Below, piece after piece: positions 19,828 through 29,674 of a stretch of 64,000 nucleotides of DNA (position 1 is the stretch's first letter; every line of letters starts with the position of its first letter). Both the position numbers and the translations under genes were made by a program. Source of the stretch: Gautieria morchelliformis (taxonomy: Eukaryota; Basidiomycota; Agaricomycetes; Gomphales; Gomphaceae); the NCBI GenBank assembly GCA_015179125.1, contig WHVA01000282.1:1-64000 (forward strand). Reading direction: 5' to 3'. Below the pieces are notes generated by a model that saw only the letters and a program-made list of their open reading frames with translations, did no database searches and had not been told where the DNA came from.

Positions 19828-20341
19828 TGCCACTGTACTCATACTTTTTACCTCTCCTCTCCGTCGCAAGCACCAAGCCAAGCACATGGCTGGGCGATGA
19901 CCCACAACAAGAAAGCTGCTGCTTCTGCTCTGCTCCGCTTGCGCTGACAATGCCTCTCACTCCGATGCTCTCTGAGACGTCGACGGTTGTACATAGAAAC
20001 TGCATAGAAACTGCGCAAGGTTATTGCTTACTACTATACAGAGAAGGTCCTATCAGTATCCTCAAATGCCAGTCCAATACCAGAGTCAACTGGGGAACGG
20101 TGGATGCAGGCCCGTTACTTCCTTGGGGACCTCAACGCGCCGTGAGGACTTGGTCCCGTTCAATGTTCGAACAGGTGCCACTGTACTTAATTTACCTCCA
20201 TCGCAAAGCTAGTGCATGGCTGGGCGACCTGGGTTGTAACAAGAGCTGCGCTGACGCCACCTCTCAATCCGATAGCTCTGGCTCGTCGACGGTTGTACAT
20301 ATAAACTGCACAATGTAGTACTTACTACTTACTATACAGAG
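19828..20341. repeat. Diverged direct duplication (two units of about 170-220 bp)
   Basis: The order GTGCCACTGTACT, CATGGCTGGGCGA, CGTCGACGGTTGTACATA, AAACTGCA and CTATACAGAGA occurs at 19828-20043 and again at 20176-20342. The second unit is shorter. Small ORFs crossing these units have no recognised domain. This is an old segmental repeat of unknown origin. Confidence 0.65.
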
Positions 20342-20621
20342 AGTTGCTTCCCTGACCAGGAATGCTGCTGCTTTTGGCAGCTCACCGTCACTTTTCTTTC
20401 TTTGCTGCCTTCCCCTCTCTCTTTTCCATTGCTTTCCTCGCCATCATCCTTTCTACTAAAGGCTTCTTACTAGTTCTGGAAATGGTGCTTAGCCGCTCAG
20501 CTTGACTTCAATGGCTGTCGGTGCGACACAGAACCTAGGACTGCAACGGCTTAAAAGTGTCCAGTGTAGGCTCCACCTCAGAAAAGCCTCTCCACTCTGC
20601 CCACGAACGTGACGGCAGGCG

Positions 20622-20798
20622 ATGAACTACATGAGCCAGTATGATTGGCCCCATCAGCTTGCACTTTATCTTCCCTGCTGGGGCGACGTTGTACAGGTCC
20701 GATTCATGCCGGAGTGTCTGTGCTTCATCTTCAAGTGCGCAAACAACTACTACGAGTGCCTCAGCCGCATCGAGCCGGTCTCAGACAGGTTTTATCTC
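20622..20798 (+). pseudogene. Fragment of 1,3-beta-glucan synthase (FKS-type)
   Basis: About 59 codons match the conserved N-terminal cytosolic segment of fungal FKS glucan synthases. Visible pieces are MSQYDWPHQLALYLPCWGD, QVRFMPECLCFIFKCA and SRIEPVSDRFYL; the family pattern is MSQYD-x3-QLAL-x-LLCWGE, then QVRF-x-PECLCFIFKCADDYY, then EPVPEGLYL. Full-length proteins exceed 1,700 residues, and neither flank continues the match. After about 20798 the frame is unrelated. The tyrosine-rich segment has lost about four residues. This is a short dispersed gene fragment, probably moved by a duplication or mobile element, and not functional. Confidence 0.75.
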
Positions 20799-21173
20799 CC
20801 ACACAGAAAGCTTTGGCACCCCAAAAAGGCAGACATCATTGGTCACAGTCCCAACTATGACCATGACCTTAGATTGGTAGTCGGGACAGCTGGTGGCCTC
20901 CTTGATAATTTTTGAGAGGGACGAGAGCAACTGAGAAGGGCCGTGAAGATGGTATTCACTGGGTTATTCAAGCCATAAGATTTACATGCCCATTGTGTAA
21001 TTCCACCCAGATCATACGCCGGCCATGCTGCATGAGGGAATTATGCGGCATGAAATTATAGGGGTCAACAGAATGGTGTTGTTGTTGGCTTGGATCTCCG
21101 GAACCAGAAGGGTTTGTGACCAAGTCTGGCCACATGAACCCTGGCAACATGACGTGTTCCCACCACATGGGGT
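20799..21173. other. Unassigned stretch between FKS fragment and Gypsy-C1
   Basis: No family recognised. A minus-strand frame (21236-20968, about 70 codons) is without a domain. The last bases, CATGGGGTTGTTG, form the left flank and target duplication of Gypsy-C1. Confidence 0.4.
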
Positions 21174-21426
21174 TGTTGTGTAAAGGATGTCGATCTTAGG
21201 ACCTTGTATCACAAGGGCACTGCAGAGCTTGACCAATGAGTGGTATTCTGAATGCTACGTAGTGACAGGTAAGAGTAAGATGCGATGGGAACCGCTGGCC
21301 AGTTCCCACGCATAAACTATACAGTGGGTCCCTAAGGGGCCCACTGGGATTATGTAATAACTATTGTACATGTAGATACATAGGTTATTTACACCCTCCC
21401 CCTCTATAGACAACTATAGGGGTCAA

Positions 21427-23415
21427 CTACGACTCATAGAGGTCATCCATAATGGAGTCCTCTAGAGTGGCCGATATGATGACATCGTCATCGTACGGGG
21501 CCAGTGGAGCATGTGACTCCTCCGGGGGCACCTGCGCGTCATCGGTGGTGATTGGGTGAGGCGGGTCGGCCTCACCACTAGCGGCGGTATCCGCTTGGGT
21601 GATGAGGCCAGCGTCCTCGCGGAGCATGGCCTCAACGGCCGGGTCCTCAGTCTGAGGAGGGGGCCGGAAGCACGCCAGCTCTTGGTCGAGCTGAGCATGA
21701 GTGAGGGGTCGCAGCACCGCGGCCCTCACATGGCTGGTCTCGAGAACCTTTTGTTGGCCCTCGTGGGTGGCAGCACTGAATGCCGCGCCGGTGATGCTGC
21801 GTTGAACATAGTGTTCAATGCATGCCACTCGCTCGCGAGTGACCGCCATGTAGCGGGCCAACCATCTCGTGATCTCGGCGAGGGGGATGTCGTGGCCGGC
21901 TCGGTCCCCCACGGGGAATGGGCCCGTGATGGAGAGCCGCAGGGTGGTGCTCTGAGGCGTCCGCACTTCCCTGGCGTCGACAAGGCTTGACCATTGGTCT
22001 GTCGAGCCGAATAGGTCGAGTAGCCTTGCCCTGAGAGGTGATGCGACCCCTTTGACCCGGGGCGCAAGGGCCTTCAACCACATCCAGACGTCCATGTCAT
22101 CTAGGTTGAAGGTGCTATCCGCGTTGTCACGGATGGCTGATGGGATTCGTGTGTATCCAACCCTTCAGGATGGCCGCGATATCGTGCGGGGTACCACCCG
22201 CTATCACGAGACAATCCCTTTTGGGATTGCGAGCGCGTTGTTCGCGCTCAATGCATTTAAATACGCCGATCATCTCGCGCGTACGTGTGAGTTGTGGCGT
22301 TTCTTTTGCCCGCACTAGGAGTTCGATGAAGCGTGGGTCATCAAGCGGGCAGACGTTGTACCATTGAGTACGACACTGTTGGACCTTCCCTACCGGCCGT
22401 GGTAGGAGGCCCGTCTCGGAGATCGGTGGATCTCTGAGTGGGATGAGCGTCCCCTCCCTGGGTAGGGAGGGTGAACTGTCCCCGCCGGTGGAGGCAGGGC
22501 CACGCCAGGCCCGATGTACTGGGCCTCGACCTGTGCTATCCGCCATTGAAGGGTGGGGTCGTTGACAGTGTGCGACGATGACACCGCTAGGTAAGTGCTA
22601 ATCGCACTTTCCCTCGTAATGGCTAGCCCATTGACGGTGTTGGGGGAGCCGCGCAATTTCTTGCACTTTTTCTTTGGCTGCTCTGCCAGCCGCTGTGCCC
22701 TTTCCGGGTCGTACGTCTTCCAGACAGACGAGTCTGACTCCCATCCTTCTGGGACACCGTACGCAGAGTCGGAAGGTACGCTATGCCCTTCCATCGTTGT
22801 CGTCATCAGGGTTAGCGCTGACAATTGGGACGCTAGTCCCGATGTTGCGCGCGCCGGCAGAGGTACCGTCGCGTGGAGTGATGATGGCCTGGCCACTGGG
22901 TCCGTGGCCGGGTCATGTCGCGGCCTTTTTGAGGCAACGTGGGCCAGGGTAACCTGGAGCTGGGCTGCGCTCAGCTGTTGCTCCAGTTCCTTGATCTTGG
23001 CGCGCTCGGTTTCAAGCGTGCGTTCCAACTTCTTGACCTCTTTTTTGAGGTCGTGGATGTCCCGGAGGAGCTCTTCTCGCACATCACGCGCGATGCTCCT
23101 TGGGAGCCATCCCCAGGCTGCATCGACGGCGTTGCCAATGTCTTCGTCCCGCAATTTGACCTTGCGGGTGCCTGTCGTGGCCCTTAAGTGTGCGGCGTAG
23201 TCCGCGCACGTTGCGCAATCATCTGGGTGGACGATGGTGAGGGCGTCCTCCCATCCCACGATCATCCAGTGCTCCTGGTCTACTGGAGCATGGAGAATAT
23301 CTGCGGCCCCCTGTCTCGGGGCCGTTGCTCGCATTGTGGACATTGACGGATCAACGTCCATCCCATCTTTGGGGGGCATCATCTTCGTGGGTAGATGATG
23401 GTGGTTTGCTTCCAA
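21427..23415 (-). pseudogene. ORF3 of Gypsy-C1: extra gene after integrase (three frames)
   Basis: The start at 23415 reads MEANHHHLPTKMMPPKDGM. Near residues 45-70 a HPDDCATCADYAAH motif holds a CxxC pair. Residues about 100-160 (KKEVKKLERTLETERAKIKELEQQL) are a clear coiled coil. Frame changes near 22450 and 22110 connect to a second half with CPLDDPRFIELLVRAKETPQ, AILKGWIH and DVWMWLKALAPRVKG, and to an acidic C-terminus ending SIMDDLYES at 21427. The total would be about 650 residues. It lies where env-like genes sit in some elements, but no signal peptide or membrane segment is visible. I know no function for it. The paralogue in Gypsy-C2 is better preserved. Confidence 0.7.
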
Positions 23416-23503
23416 GAAGCGATGCGCCCTCGGAAAGATCCGAGGTGAAAGATTAACCGCACCGTGGTCGGCGTGTCACGTGGTCTGCACGTGACAGACG
23501 CGT

Positions 23504-24352
23504 CTAGTGGCGTCTGGGGAGGTCGTGTGGCTTGCTCACCCCCCGAAGCTCTAGATAGCTATCTAGGGCTTCAAGGTCCTTGCAGGACGACATGGGTTCC
23601 CATGTCATGTTGCCTAGGGTCCAACGGACCTGGAACTCCAGGTCCGTCGAGTTTATCCATCGATGTGCGATAATCTCGTCAACGAGCCACTCCTTGTCGT
23701 CATTCGCTCTGAAGTCATAAAATGACTTGGCCTCACGACGAGGGAACAATTCGTCATTGTTAGCCTCGTATCGCTGTACGAGGCTTGAATGGAAGACCGG
23801 CGAAATGCGACGGCTTTTCAGCTCGTCAGGAACATCAAGGGTCACCGTCGAGGCGTCGGTGTGAGCCTCGACGACATGGTATGGTCCGATGTACCGCGGG
23901 ACTAGTTTTGTGGCTCTTCCTTTTGGGAGAGTTAGGTTTTGTGTCGAAAGGTAGACGCGGTCGTTGGCCGCGTACCTGTCGCTCGCCATACGTTTCTGGT
24001 TTGCATGAAACATTTGCGTCACTCGATGCTCTATGATTGCATCGTGTGCTGCCATCAGGTTCCATTTTGCCTGATGTGCGAATCGGGCTACCCCCTTGAA
24101 CGGGGTGTCCACGGCTATGGGGAGGTCTATCCGCAGCATATAGCCGTGGTTCAGCTCGAAAGGTGCGAACCCTGTGGTCGCGCTGATGTTGCTGTTGAGG
24201 GCGACCTCAACCATTGGGCATTTCAATGCCCAATCCTTCTGATCGTCTCTGACGACCGCGTGCAATATCTGGCCGATCGAGTGGTTTGCCCGCTCGGTGG
24301 CTCCATCCGTTTGGGGATGGAAGGCAGTTGACATGAGGAGCTTAGTCCCCAT
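23504..24352 (-). CDS. Gypsy-C1 integrase C-terminal half and chromodomain
   Basis: The open frame of 282 codons starts inside the integrase core (LLMSTAFHPQTDGATERANHSI, with the catalytic Glu). It passes through the GPY/F-type region (PRYIGPYHVVEAHTD..SRRISPVFHSSLV) and ends in a chromodomain, EWLVDEIIAHRWINSTDLEFQVRW then TWEPMSSCKDLEALDSYLEL. A frameshift near 24360 separates it from the upstream catalytic half. The chromodomain classes the element as a chromovirus. Confidence 0.85.
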   Translation of the reverse strand: MGTKLLMSTAFHPQTDGATERANHSIGQILHAVVRDDQKDWALKCPMVEVALNSNISATTGFAPFELNHGYMLRIDLPIAVDTPFKGVARFAHQAKWNLMAAHDAIIEHRVTQMFHANQKRMASDRYAANDRVYLSTQNLTLPKGRATKLVPRYIGPYHVVEAHTDASTVTLDVPDELKSRRISPVFHSSLVQRYEANNDELFPRREAKSFYDFRANDDKEWLVDEIIAHRWINSTDLEFQVRWTLGNMTWEPMSSCKDLEALDSYLELRGVSKPHDLPRRH

Positions 24353-25647
24353 GAGTCGCTGTAGTTCATGCCAAAGATCGATGTGAACTTCGAGTCTCTG
24401 TCCGAGATGATGGAGTCGGGAACTCTGTGGAGTCGAACGACCTCCTTCAGAAACAGCCAGGCTACTCCCTTGGCTGACACGCTCATCGTGGTTGGTACGA
24501 GGTGTACGAGCGACGTTAGTCGGTCGATGACTACCATCAGGTAGTCACAGTCATTGGATTTGGGAAGGGGCCCCATGAAGTCGATGCCAATCGACTGCCA
24601 TGGCCTATCTGGAATGGGTAGGCTGTGTAGTAGGCCTTTGGGCCGTTGTGGTCCGGTTTTCGTCATCTGACACCTCGCGCACGATGTGCAGAATGCTTCT
24701 ATGTCGGGGCTCATGCCTGGCCACCAATATGCTCTTCGAACGTAGTTCGAAGGTGGGGCAGGTCGTGGGGACAACCCTGACACTTGAGGCTGTTTAGCTT
24801 CAGGTGGGCGTCCAGCTTGTGCTGGGCGTGGGGGCAGCAGCCGTTGTCCTTTTCCGCTTCTTGAGAACAGGCTGGGCCTGGTCAGGCCCGTTTGTGTCAA
24901 CGGCTTGCTCCCTGTGATCCGGGCAGCGCTTGCCGTTGCTGCTGTGCTTTCTGCGTGGCGCATCCCCATGTTGTATCGGGATGCCTCCTCGATCATCCGA
25001 GCCATCTCAAAGAGTTGCTCTATTGAGCTGCTCTTGGCATTATAGCCCTTTTTGAGGACTTCGTTGCACAGCGTTTCACGCAGCGCCGACACGAACCGTC
25101 TCCGGAACATGTAATCCTCTGGCGGCTGTATCATACGTGCCGCGTATTTCATGAGCTTGTTCAGCATTTCCTGAACAGTTTTCATGCCCTGCATGACCGC
25201 GTTGAATTTATTCCATCCGTGATGGTACGTCAGTGTGTGCAGGAACCTTTTTTGAAGGCCTTGCATCACAGTTTCCAGCATCCAGCTGCGGACCTGGCGA
25301 TCGAAGTGTTCTACGTTGCAAAGGAACCACTCCTGGGCTTCGTCGGTGAGGCAAGTGCCCACGTAGCCGACCTGCATGTCTATGCTGGTTGGCCCTAGGA
25401 GGCAATTCATTTTCAGCCATTGTAGGATGGCTGCCACGAAGATTTCAAACTCTTCGAGGTCAGATCCCCTGGCATACGGCTTGGGGTGAGCCAATTTCAC
25501 GCCGGCTTTCGCTAGCACAGACTTCACCGGGTCTGTGTCCGCGGCGTCTGCTAACGCCACGCGGATCATCCGTGTGATCCCGTCGTACAGCTCCATTGGT
25601 ACGATGTCGGCCTGGTCAGGGATTCCCTGGCCTTCCGTTGGGGCCAT
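24223..25647 (-). CDS. Gypsy-C1 gag capsid fused in frame to integrase
   Basis: A single 474-codon frame starts in the capsid region (SDLEEFEIFVAAILQWLKMN, QVGYVGTCLTDEAQEWFLCN, TYHHGWNKFNAVMQGMKTVQE). It then passes without a break from the Pro-rich gag tail (PRPAPPSNYV) into the integrase zinc-binding and core domains (YVRRAYWWPGMSPDIEAFC, CARCQMTK, GIDFMGPLPKSNDCDYLMVV). The junction is near 24754. Compared with Gypsy-C2, about 3 kb holding the zinc knuckle, protease, RT and RNase H is deleted exactly in frame. The frame is lost after SDRDSKFTSIFG near 24370. A fused protein could in principle be made, but no enzyme for reverse transcription is encoded. Confidence 0.85.
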   Translation of the reverse strand: MAPTEGQGIPDQADIVPMELYDGITRMIRVALADAADTDPVKSVLAKAGVKLAHPKPYARGSDLEEFEIFVAAILQWLKMNCLLGPTSIDMQVGYVGTCLTDEAQEWFLCNVEHFDRQVRSWMLETVMQGLQKRFLHTLTYHHGWNKFNAVMQGMKTVQEMLNKLMKYAARMIQPPEDYMFRRRFVSALRETLCNEVLKKGYNAKSSSIEQLFEMARMIEEASRYNMGMRHAESTAATASAARITGSKPLTQTGLTRPSLFSRSGKGQRLLPPRPAQAGRPPEAKQPQVSGLSPRPAPPSNYVRRAYWWPGMSPDIEAFCTSCARCQMTKTGPQRPKGLLHSLPIPDRPWQSIGIDFMGPLPKSNDCDYLMVVIDRLTSLVHLVPTTMSVSAKGVAWLFLKEVVRLHRVPDSIISDRDSKFTSIFGMNYSDSWGLSSSCQLPSIPKRMEPPSGQTTRSARYCTRSSETIRRIGH

Positions 25648-26927
25648 GGATCGCTCGCGTGGCTGTGATGCTGCACAGGGCAGGCTGTTGTATGCCCTGA
25701 TGGGCCCCGGGCCTGGAACGGGCTCGGGATCGGGAGCATTTTGTGCCTGGTGTCCCTAGTCAGTCCCACGTTGCGGATCCGCAGCATGCTGTTGTAGGCT
25801 GCACGCGCCTGCCGTGCATCCTGTATGGCTCGTGTGAGCTCCTCGTCGGGCAGCTGAGCGGTGTGGCTGTGGGCCACTGTTTCTTCAGCGTTCTTCGCTA
25901 GTAGCTCGAGTGCCCGTGTGTGGCGGCACGCGGCTGCGGCTTCTTTACGCTGCCAGTGTGTGACTTCGAGCTCTAAGCTCTCGGTCGTCGTTTCAGAGTC
26001 AGGCTCTGAGGTGACCTGTTCCCTAACGATCTGTTGGATCGTCCTACGGCTGTCCGTTGGGGCAGCCAGTTGCTCTTGAGGTTCGTTCCTGAACCTTACG
26101 TCCTGTTCGACCTGGACGGCTGGCAGCAGCATTCGCTGCTTGTCCCGCTCCTTTCGGCGCGGGTCTTCCACGTCGTGACTGTGTTCGTTGGCTGCGGACT
26201 GTCGCGAGCTTGCATGAGTTGTGTCGCGTTCCCCACGTGGGCGGAGGGCTTTCTGGACGTCCTCCAGCGTGGCTGCATCTTGCAGCCTGATCTCCTCCGC
26301 CTGGTGGAGTTCCTTGCCGATTGCCATTAGGGCGGCGGTGGCGTTGTCAAGCTGCGATGCCAGCTGATCGTGCTTGTGGTGCGTCAGCATGCTTTGGTGC
26401 AGCGCAGCCTGCCCCTGTTTGTTCAGGGCCTCTGCCGTCTAGTGGTCGATGGTGTGAGCCCTCGAGCTCTTGCGACTGGAGCTCGAGTATTCCGAGCCCT
26501 GATCCTTGTCTGGGGCTCGTCTTTTTTGCTGTCGTCCCCCTTCAGGGACGATCGTCGTCGCTCTACTTCGTGAGCGCCAGTTTGAGTTGTGGCTTTGTTC
26601 CCGGCTCGATGTTGTTGCTCTACCGTCTGGTGACGGCGAGACTTCTCTGCCCTTTCCTTTGTCTCTGGGCAGAGAGGAATGGGGGGGCGGCTCTGGCTCG
26701 TTGCCCGGCATCATCTCTTCCTCGGCTATGCTTGACGAGACCTGGTCGGGGTTTTCCTTGTCCCCCACTGGGGGGACGAGGGCGGTGAGATCTACGATCT
26801 CTCCGTCTTCTATCGTCCTGGACTCTTGGTCCAGGGTAGCGTCAGCTGTCATGTCACTGGGCTGCGCCTGAGGCGTGGACCTCGAGCTCGTCGCTCGTGT
26901 CCATCTTCGACTGCGTGGAATCATCAT
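25566..26927 (-). pseudogene. Gypsy-C1 gag N-terminal region
   Basis: The start MMIPRSRRWTRATSSRS at 26927 opens an acidic, low-complexity N-terminus (DGEIVDLTALVPP) that runs to 26439. A second frame (26390-25566) carries a helical region, KHDQLASQLDNATAALMAIGKEL, EAAAACRHTRALELLAKNAEETV, and ends near the capsid start. The two frames are out of register by a shift near 26420. The match to the Gypsy-C2 gag is high along the whole length. Confidence 0.75.
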
Positions 26928-27109
26928 GCTCGCAGCCGACAGTAGAAGGTCTACTGGAGGGTCTCAACGATGTTTAGTCGTCGACGCAGCGATCTTTTTC
27001 AAGATTGCTTTGAATCCACTATCGGTTGGTCGCATGGCGATCAACCGCAGGATAGTTCAAAAAGGTGTAAAGGATGTCAATCTTAGGACCTTGTATCACA
27101 AGGGCACTG

Positions 27110-27506
27110 TGTCAGGGGACACCCTGTTTTCCATTCCCAGTTCCGACACCACATCCATTTCCGACTCCACTTCCAGTTCCGATCCAATTTCCGACTTCCA
27201 CTCTCGGAACAGTGTCGGAAATCAAGTGGCTCACGTAATAGGTGGCATCAAGGGTCGATCAAGGGTCAGGGAGGTCAGGAGGATGCAGGGTTGATGGCGG
27301 GTGCCAAGTGTTGTCCCTGGCTGCGCAGCGTAGTATAATACGGGCTCGCTGACATTGGGGGTCCTTAGACTTTTCTCTTTGGATTTCCCCTTGTCAGGTG
27401 AGAATCCCCTCTCTTGTATACTTCATTCATTTATACATACTTTGGATTTCTCCTTGTCAGTTGTGTGGTAGTGTGATCTCCACAACTAGCCAGGTTTGCC
27501 CTTACA
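27110..27506. mobile_element. Family-H solo LTR (397 bp) nested in the Gypsy-C1 LTR, TSD CACTG
   Basis: The inserted block starts TGTCAGGGGACACC and ends GTTTGCCCTTACA, with TG..CA ends. CACTG precedes it at 27105-27109 and follows it at 27507-27511; the uninterrupted LTR copy at 21179 reads GGGCACTGCAGAG there. The left part has repeated TTCCGAC units. A TATAATACGG sequence near 27331 could be a plus-strand promoter. No other copy of this LTR is seen in the window. Confidence 0.9.
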
Positions 27507-27734
27507 CACTGCAGAACTTGACCAATGAGTGGTATTCTGAATGCTACGTAGTGACAGGTAAGAGTAAGATGCGATGGGAACCGCTGGCCAGTTCCCACGC
27601 ATAAACTATACAGTGTGTCCCTAAGGGGCCCACTGGGATTATGTAATAACTATTGTGCATGTAGATACATAGGTTATTTACATGTTGATAGCTTGCGTGG
27701 ATGCGAGGTCTTCACTGGGGACCTCAGGCATGCT

Positions 27735-28720
27735 TGTCAAGGTTGGTTTTTAGGCATTAATATCGTGTATTAGTGAACACAGTGAATGCCCGAATACCTT
27801 GTGCGAATAGGTATGCTGTCCGGCGAATAGGGTGAACCAATAAATGTTCACAAGATAAGAGGGCTGCCTGAACGGAGCTCGCCCTATCTACAGTCGTAGC
27901 GAAATAGCCCATCACACTTGACGATGCAACGTGCAAGGTGTCTCGGAAAGGTTGTCTAAGTAGCAACAATCCCTTTGCCGGCGAAGGTGCTCCTTCGGAG
28001 CCCTTCGCGGACAGCACAGAAAATAGTTCAAAGCCTGAGGTAACGAAGGTGAAGTATGAGAACTCACCAGTGATGTGAAGATAGAAATCTACAGGAGAAG
28101 GCTCAAGGCGATAGTCACAGCGAGGTCAAGTTTGCACAAGATGGACGTATGATAATTGAACTGGGGAATATACATGCAATGTAAACTACTTATATCGAAT
28201 GCTCATATGGTATCAGCAAATAGGAAAGTCATGAGTCAGGGTTGGATAGGGGTGTGCACTCATGATATGAAATAAATGAAATAAACATACAATAGTGTGA
28301 GGGAGGAGGGCGAACATGAAACAACAGAGAGTAAAGATGGCGAAAGCACTTATATACAAAACCATGTCTTGAGACCTGCATATATGCTACCCTGCACGGA
28401 CTCTTTGTCTACTGGGTTGATCCCACATGACCTACGGGCAGGACGTCCCGCGAACACATCCTGGCCATATGAACACCTAAAGGGGTTGGATCGAGAAGCT
28501 GATGGAGCCAGTGACAAGCCATCATGCCGAGTAGGGGATGTCGATCGTGTTTGATGGCGTGCCTGCTGGCGAATGATGCAAGCAGCGAATGGTCGTTCGG
28601 CGAAGGGCGAATAGAATGATCATCGAAGGGCCGTCGCCCAAGGGGAGGGCGAAGTCACGCGAACCTAGAGGAGGACTGGGGAAATGGATAATAGGGCTAA
28701 CTTGGTATAGGAAATAAATG
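27735..28720. mobile_element. LTR-D copy, 3' end diverged
   Basis: The copy starts TGTCAAGGTTGGTTTTTAGGC, 48 bp after Gypsy-C1, and parallels the solo LTR at 47262-48283 for nearly its whole length (GAACACAG, GGTGCTCCTTCGGAGCCCTTCGC, GTGAAGGTGAAGTA blocks). The expected end GGGTCATGACA is replaced by GAGTTACGCC at about 28720, and no target duplication pairs with the left flank ATGCT. It is therefore a truncated copy or a remnant whose right end has decayed. Confidence 0.75.
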
Positions 28721-28880
28721 AGTTACGCCATCCGAGCAGAGGAGCATCCGACAGGGTCTGAGCCAGGAAGGTGAGGGGACCCATGATTGACCATCGAGCC
28801 GGGGAGAAGGCATTGATCGGGTACAGGTAGCGCTGCTATGTGCAAATGATATGAAAGCGAATAAACGTTCGGTGAATTCG

Positions 28881-29552
28881 TGTTACGTATCGAGATTTCC
28901 GCTAAGTCGGAACTGGAAAGGACAGCGGCTTCAACTTGTACGTTGCGCACCCAATGAACTATCGTCCTAGGTATTTCGGAAATGGGTCGGAAGTCGGAAT
29001 GTACTGAATTGAAGGTTAGGCAGAACTTGAGGCGGAATTGAGGCGGAAGGCGGAAGGCGGAAGGCGGAGAGACTGAGGTCTTGCTAGACTCGCTGTGCTA
29101 AGAACAGGAGATGGAGCAAAGGAAATCAAGTATCGAAGGTGATTATCTGATTGCAGAATAAGAGACATACATGACAGCCTTTTATACAAAGAGCTGAGAC
29201 AACAGGTAATGGGGTAGTACTAAGCAAGTTCCGGGGGAAGCGGAAGTCGAGTAGACAATGCGTGGGAACTAACTAATTGGGAACAATGGGACTACAAGGG
29301 GTGTTCAGGGTAAGGTAAAACAATGGAAAAGGACAAGGGGTCGGGAAAACATATCTGACAACGAGACACAAGGAGGGCCGGACATATGGTCTGACATATG
29401 GTCTTGATAAACGATGAAGCAGGTCCGGTGGGTCCGAGTAATCGAGTTGAAAGAACAAAGGGGTAGAACAATGGGTAGAATATCGGAAAGATCGGGGGGT
29501 CGGAAAGTATGCGGAACTGAGGGTCGGAAATCGGAGGTGTACGGTCATAACA
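28881..29552 (-). repeat. Gypsy-B 3' LTR
   Basis: The 672-bp LTR runs from TGTTACGTATCG to CGGTCATAACA. It shares the TTTTATAC (TATA on minus) box and the CGGAA-rich text with the Gypsy-A LTRs. The purine tract AAAGAGGAGA precedes it on the minus strand. Confidence 0.9.
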
Positions 29553-29674
29553 GTATCTCCTCTTTAAGGTTGAGCCCCGCGAGACCACAAGTTGGATCAC
29601 GTGACCTGTGAAACAAACGTGTCGGGGTTCAAAAAATAGGCTGAGGAACAAACGCGTCTTCTTTCCAATCCAAC

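Larger units (their letters stand above)
21179..27682 (-). mobile_element. Gypsy-C1: internally deleted chromovirus with TSD TGTTG
   Basis: LTRs of 215 bp (21179-21393; 27066-27682 after removing a 397-bp insertion and its 5-bp duplication) have TGTAAA/TTTACA ends. TGTTG flanks the element at 21174-21178 and 27683-27687, a perfect target-site duplication. A purine tract GAGGGGGAGGG on the minus strand abuts the low-coordinate LTR, so the sense strand is minus. The coding order is gag N-part, a gag/integrase fusion, the integrase C-part with chromodomain, and ORF3. Zinc knuckle, protease, RT and RNase H are missing compared with Gypsy-C2. The copy is non-autonomous. Confidence 0.93.

Noticed and set aside
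22595-23200. Plus-strand 201-codon ORF in Gypsy-C1 as a second antisense gene
   Set aside because: It mirrors the coiled-coil ORF3 on the minus strand, is Ser/Arg-rich from reverse codons, and has no splice signals or independent motif, unlike the antisense gene of Gypsy-A/B.
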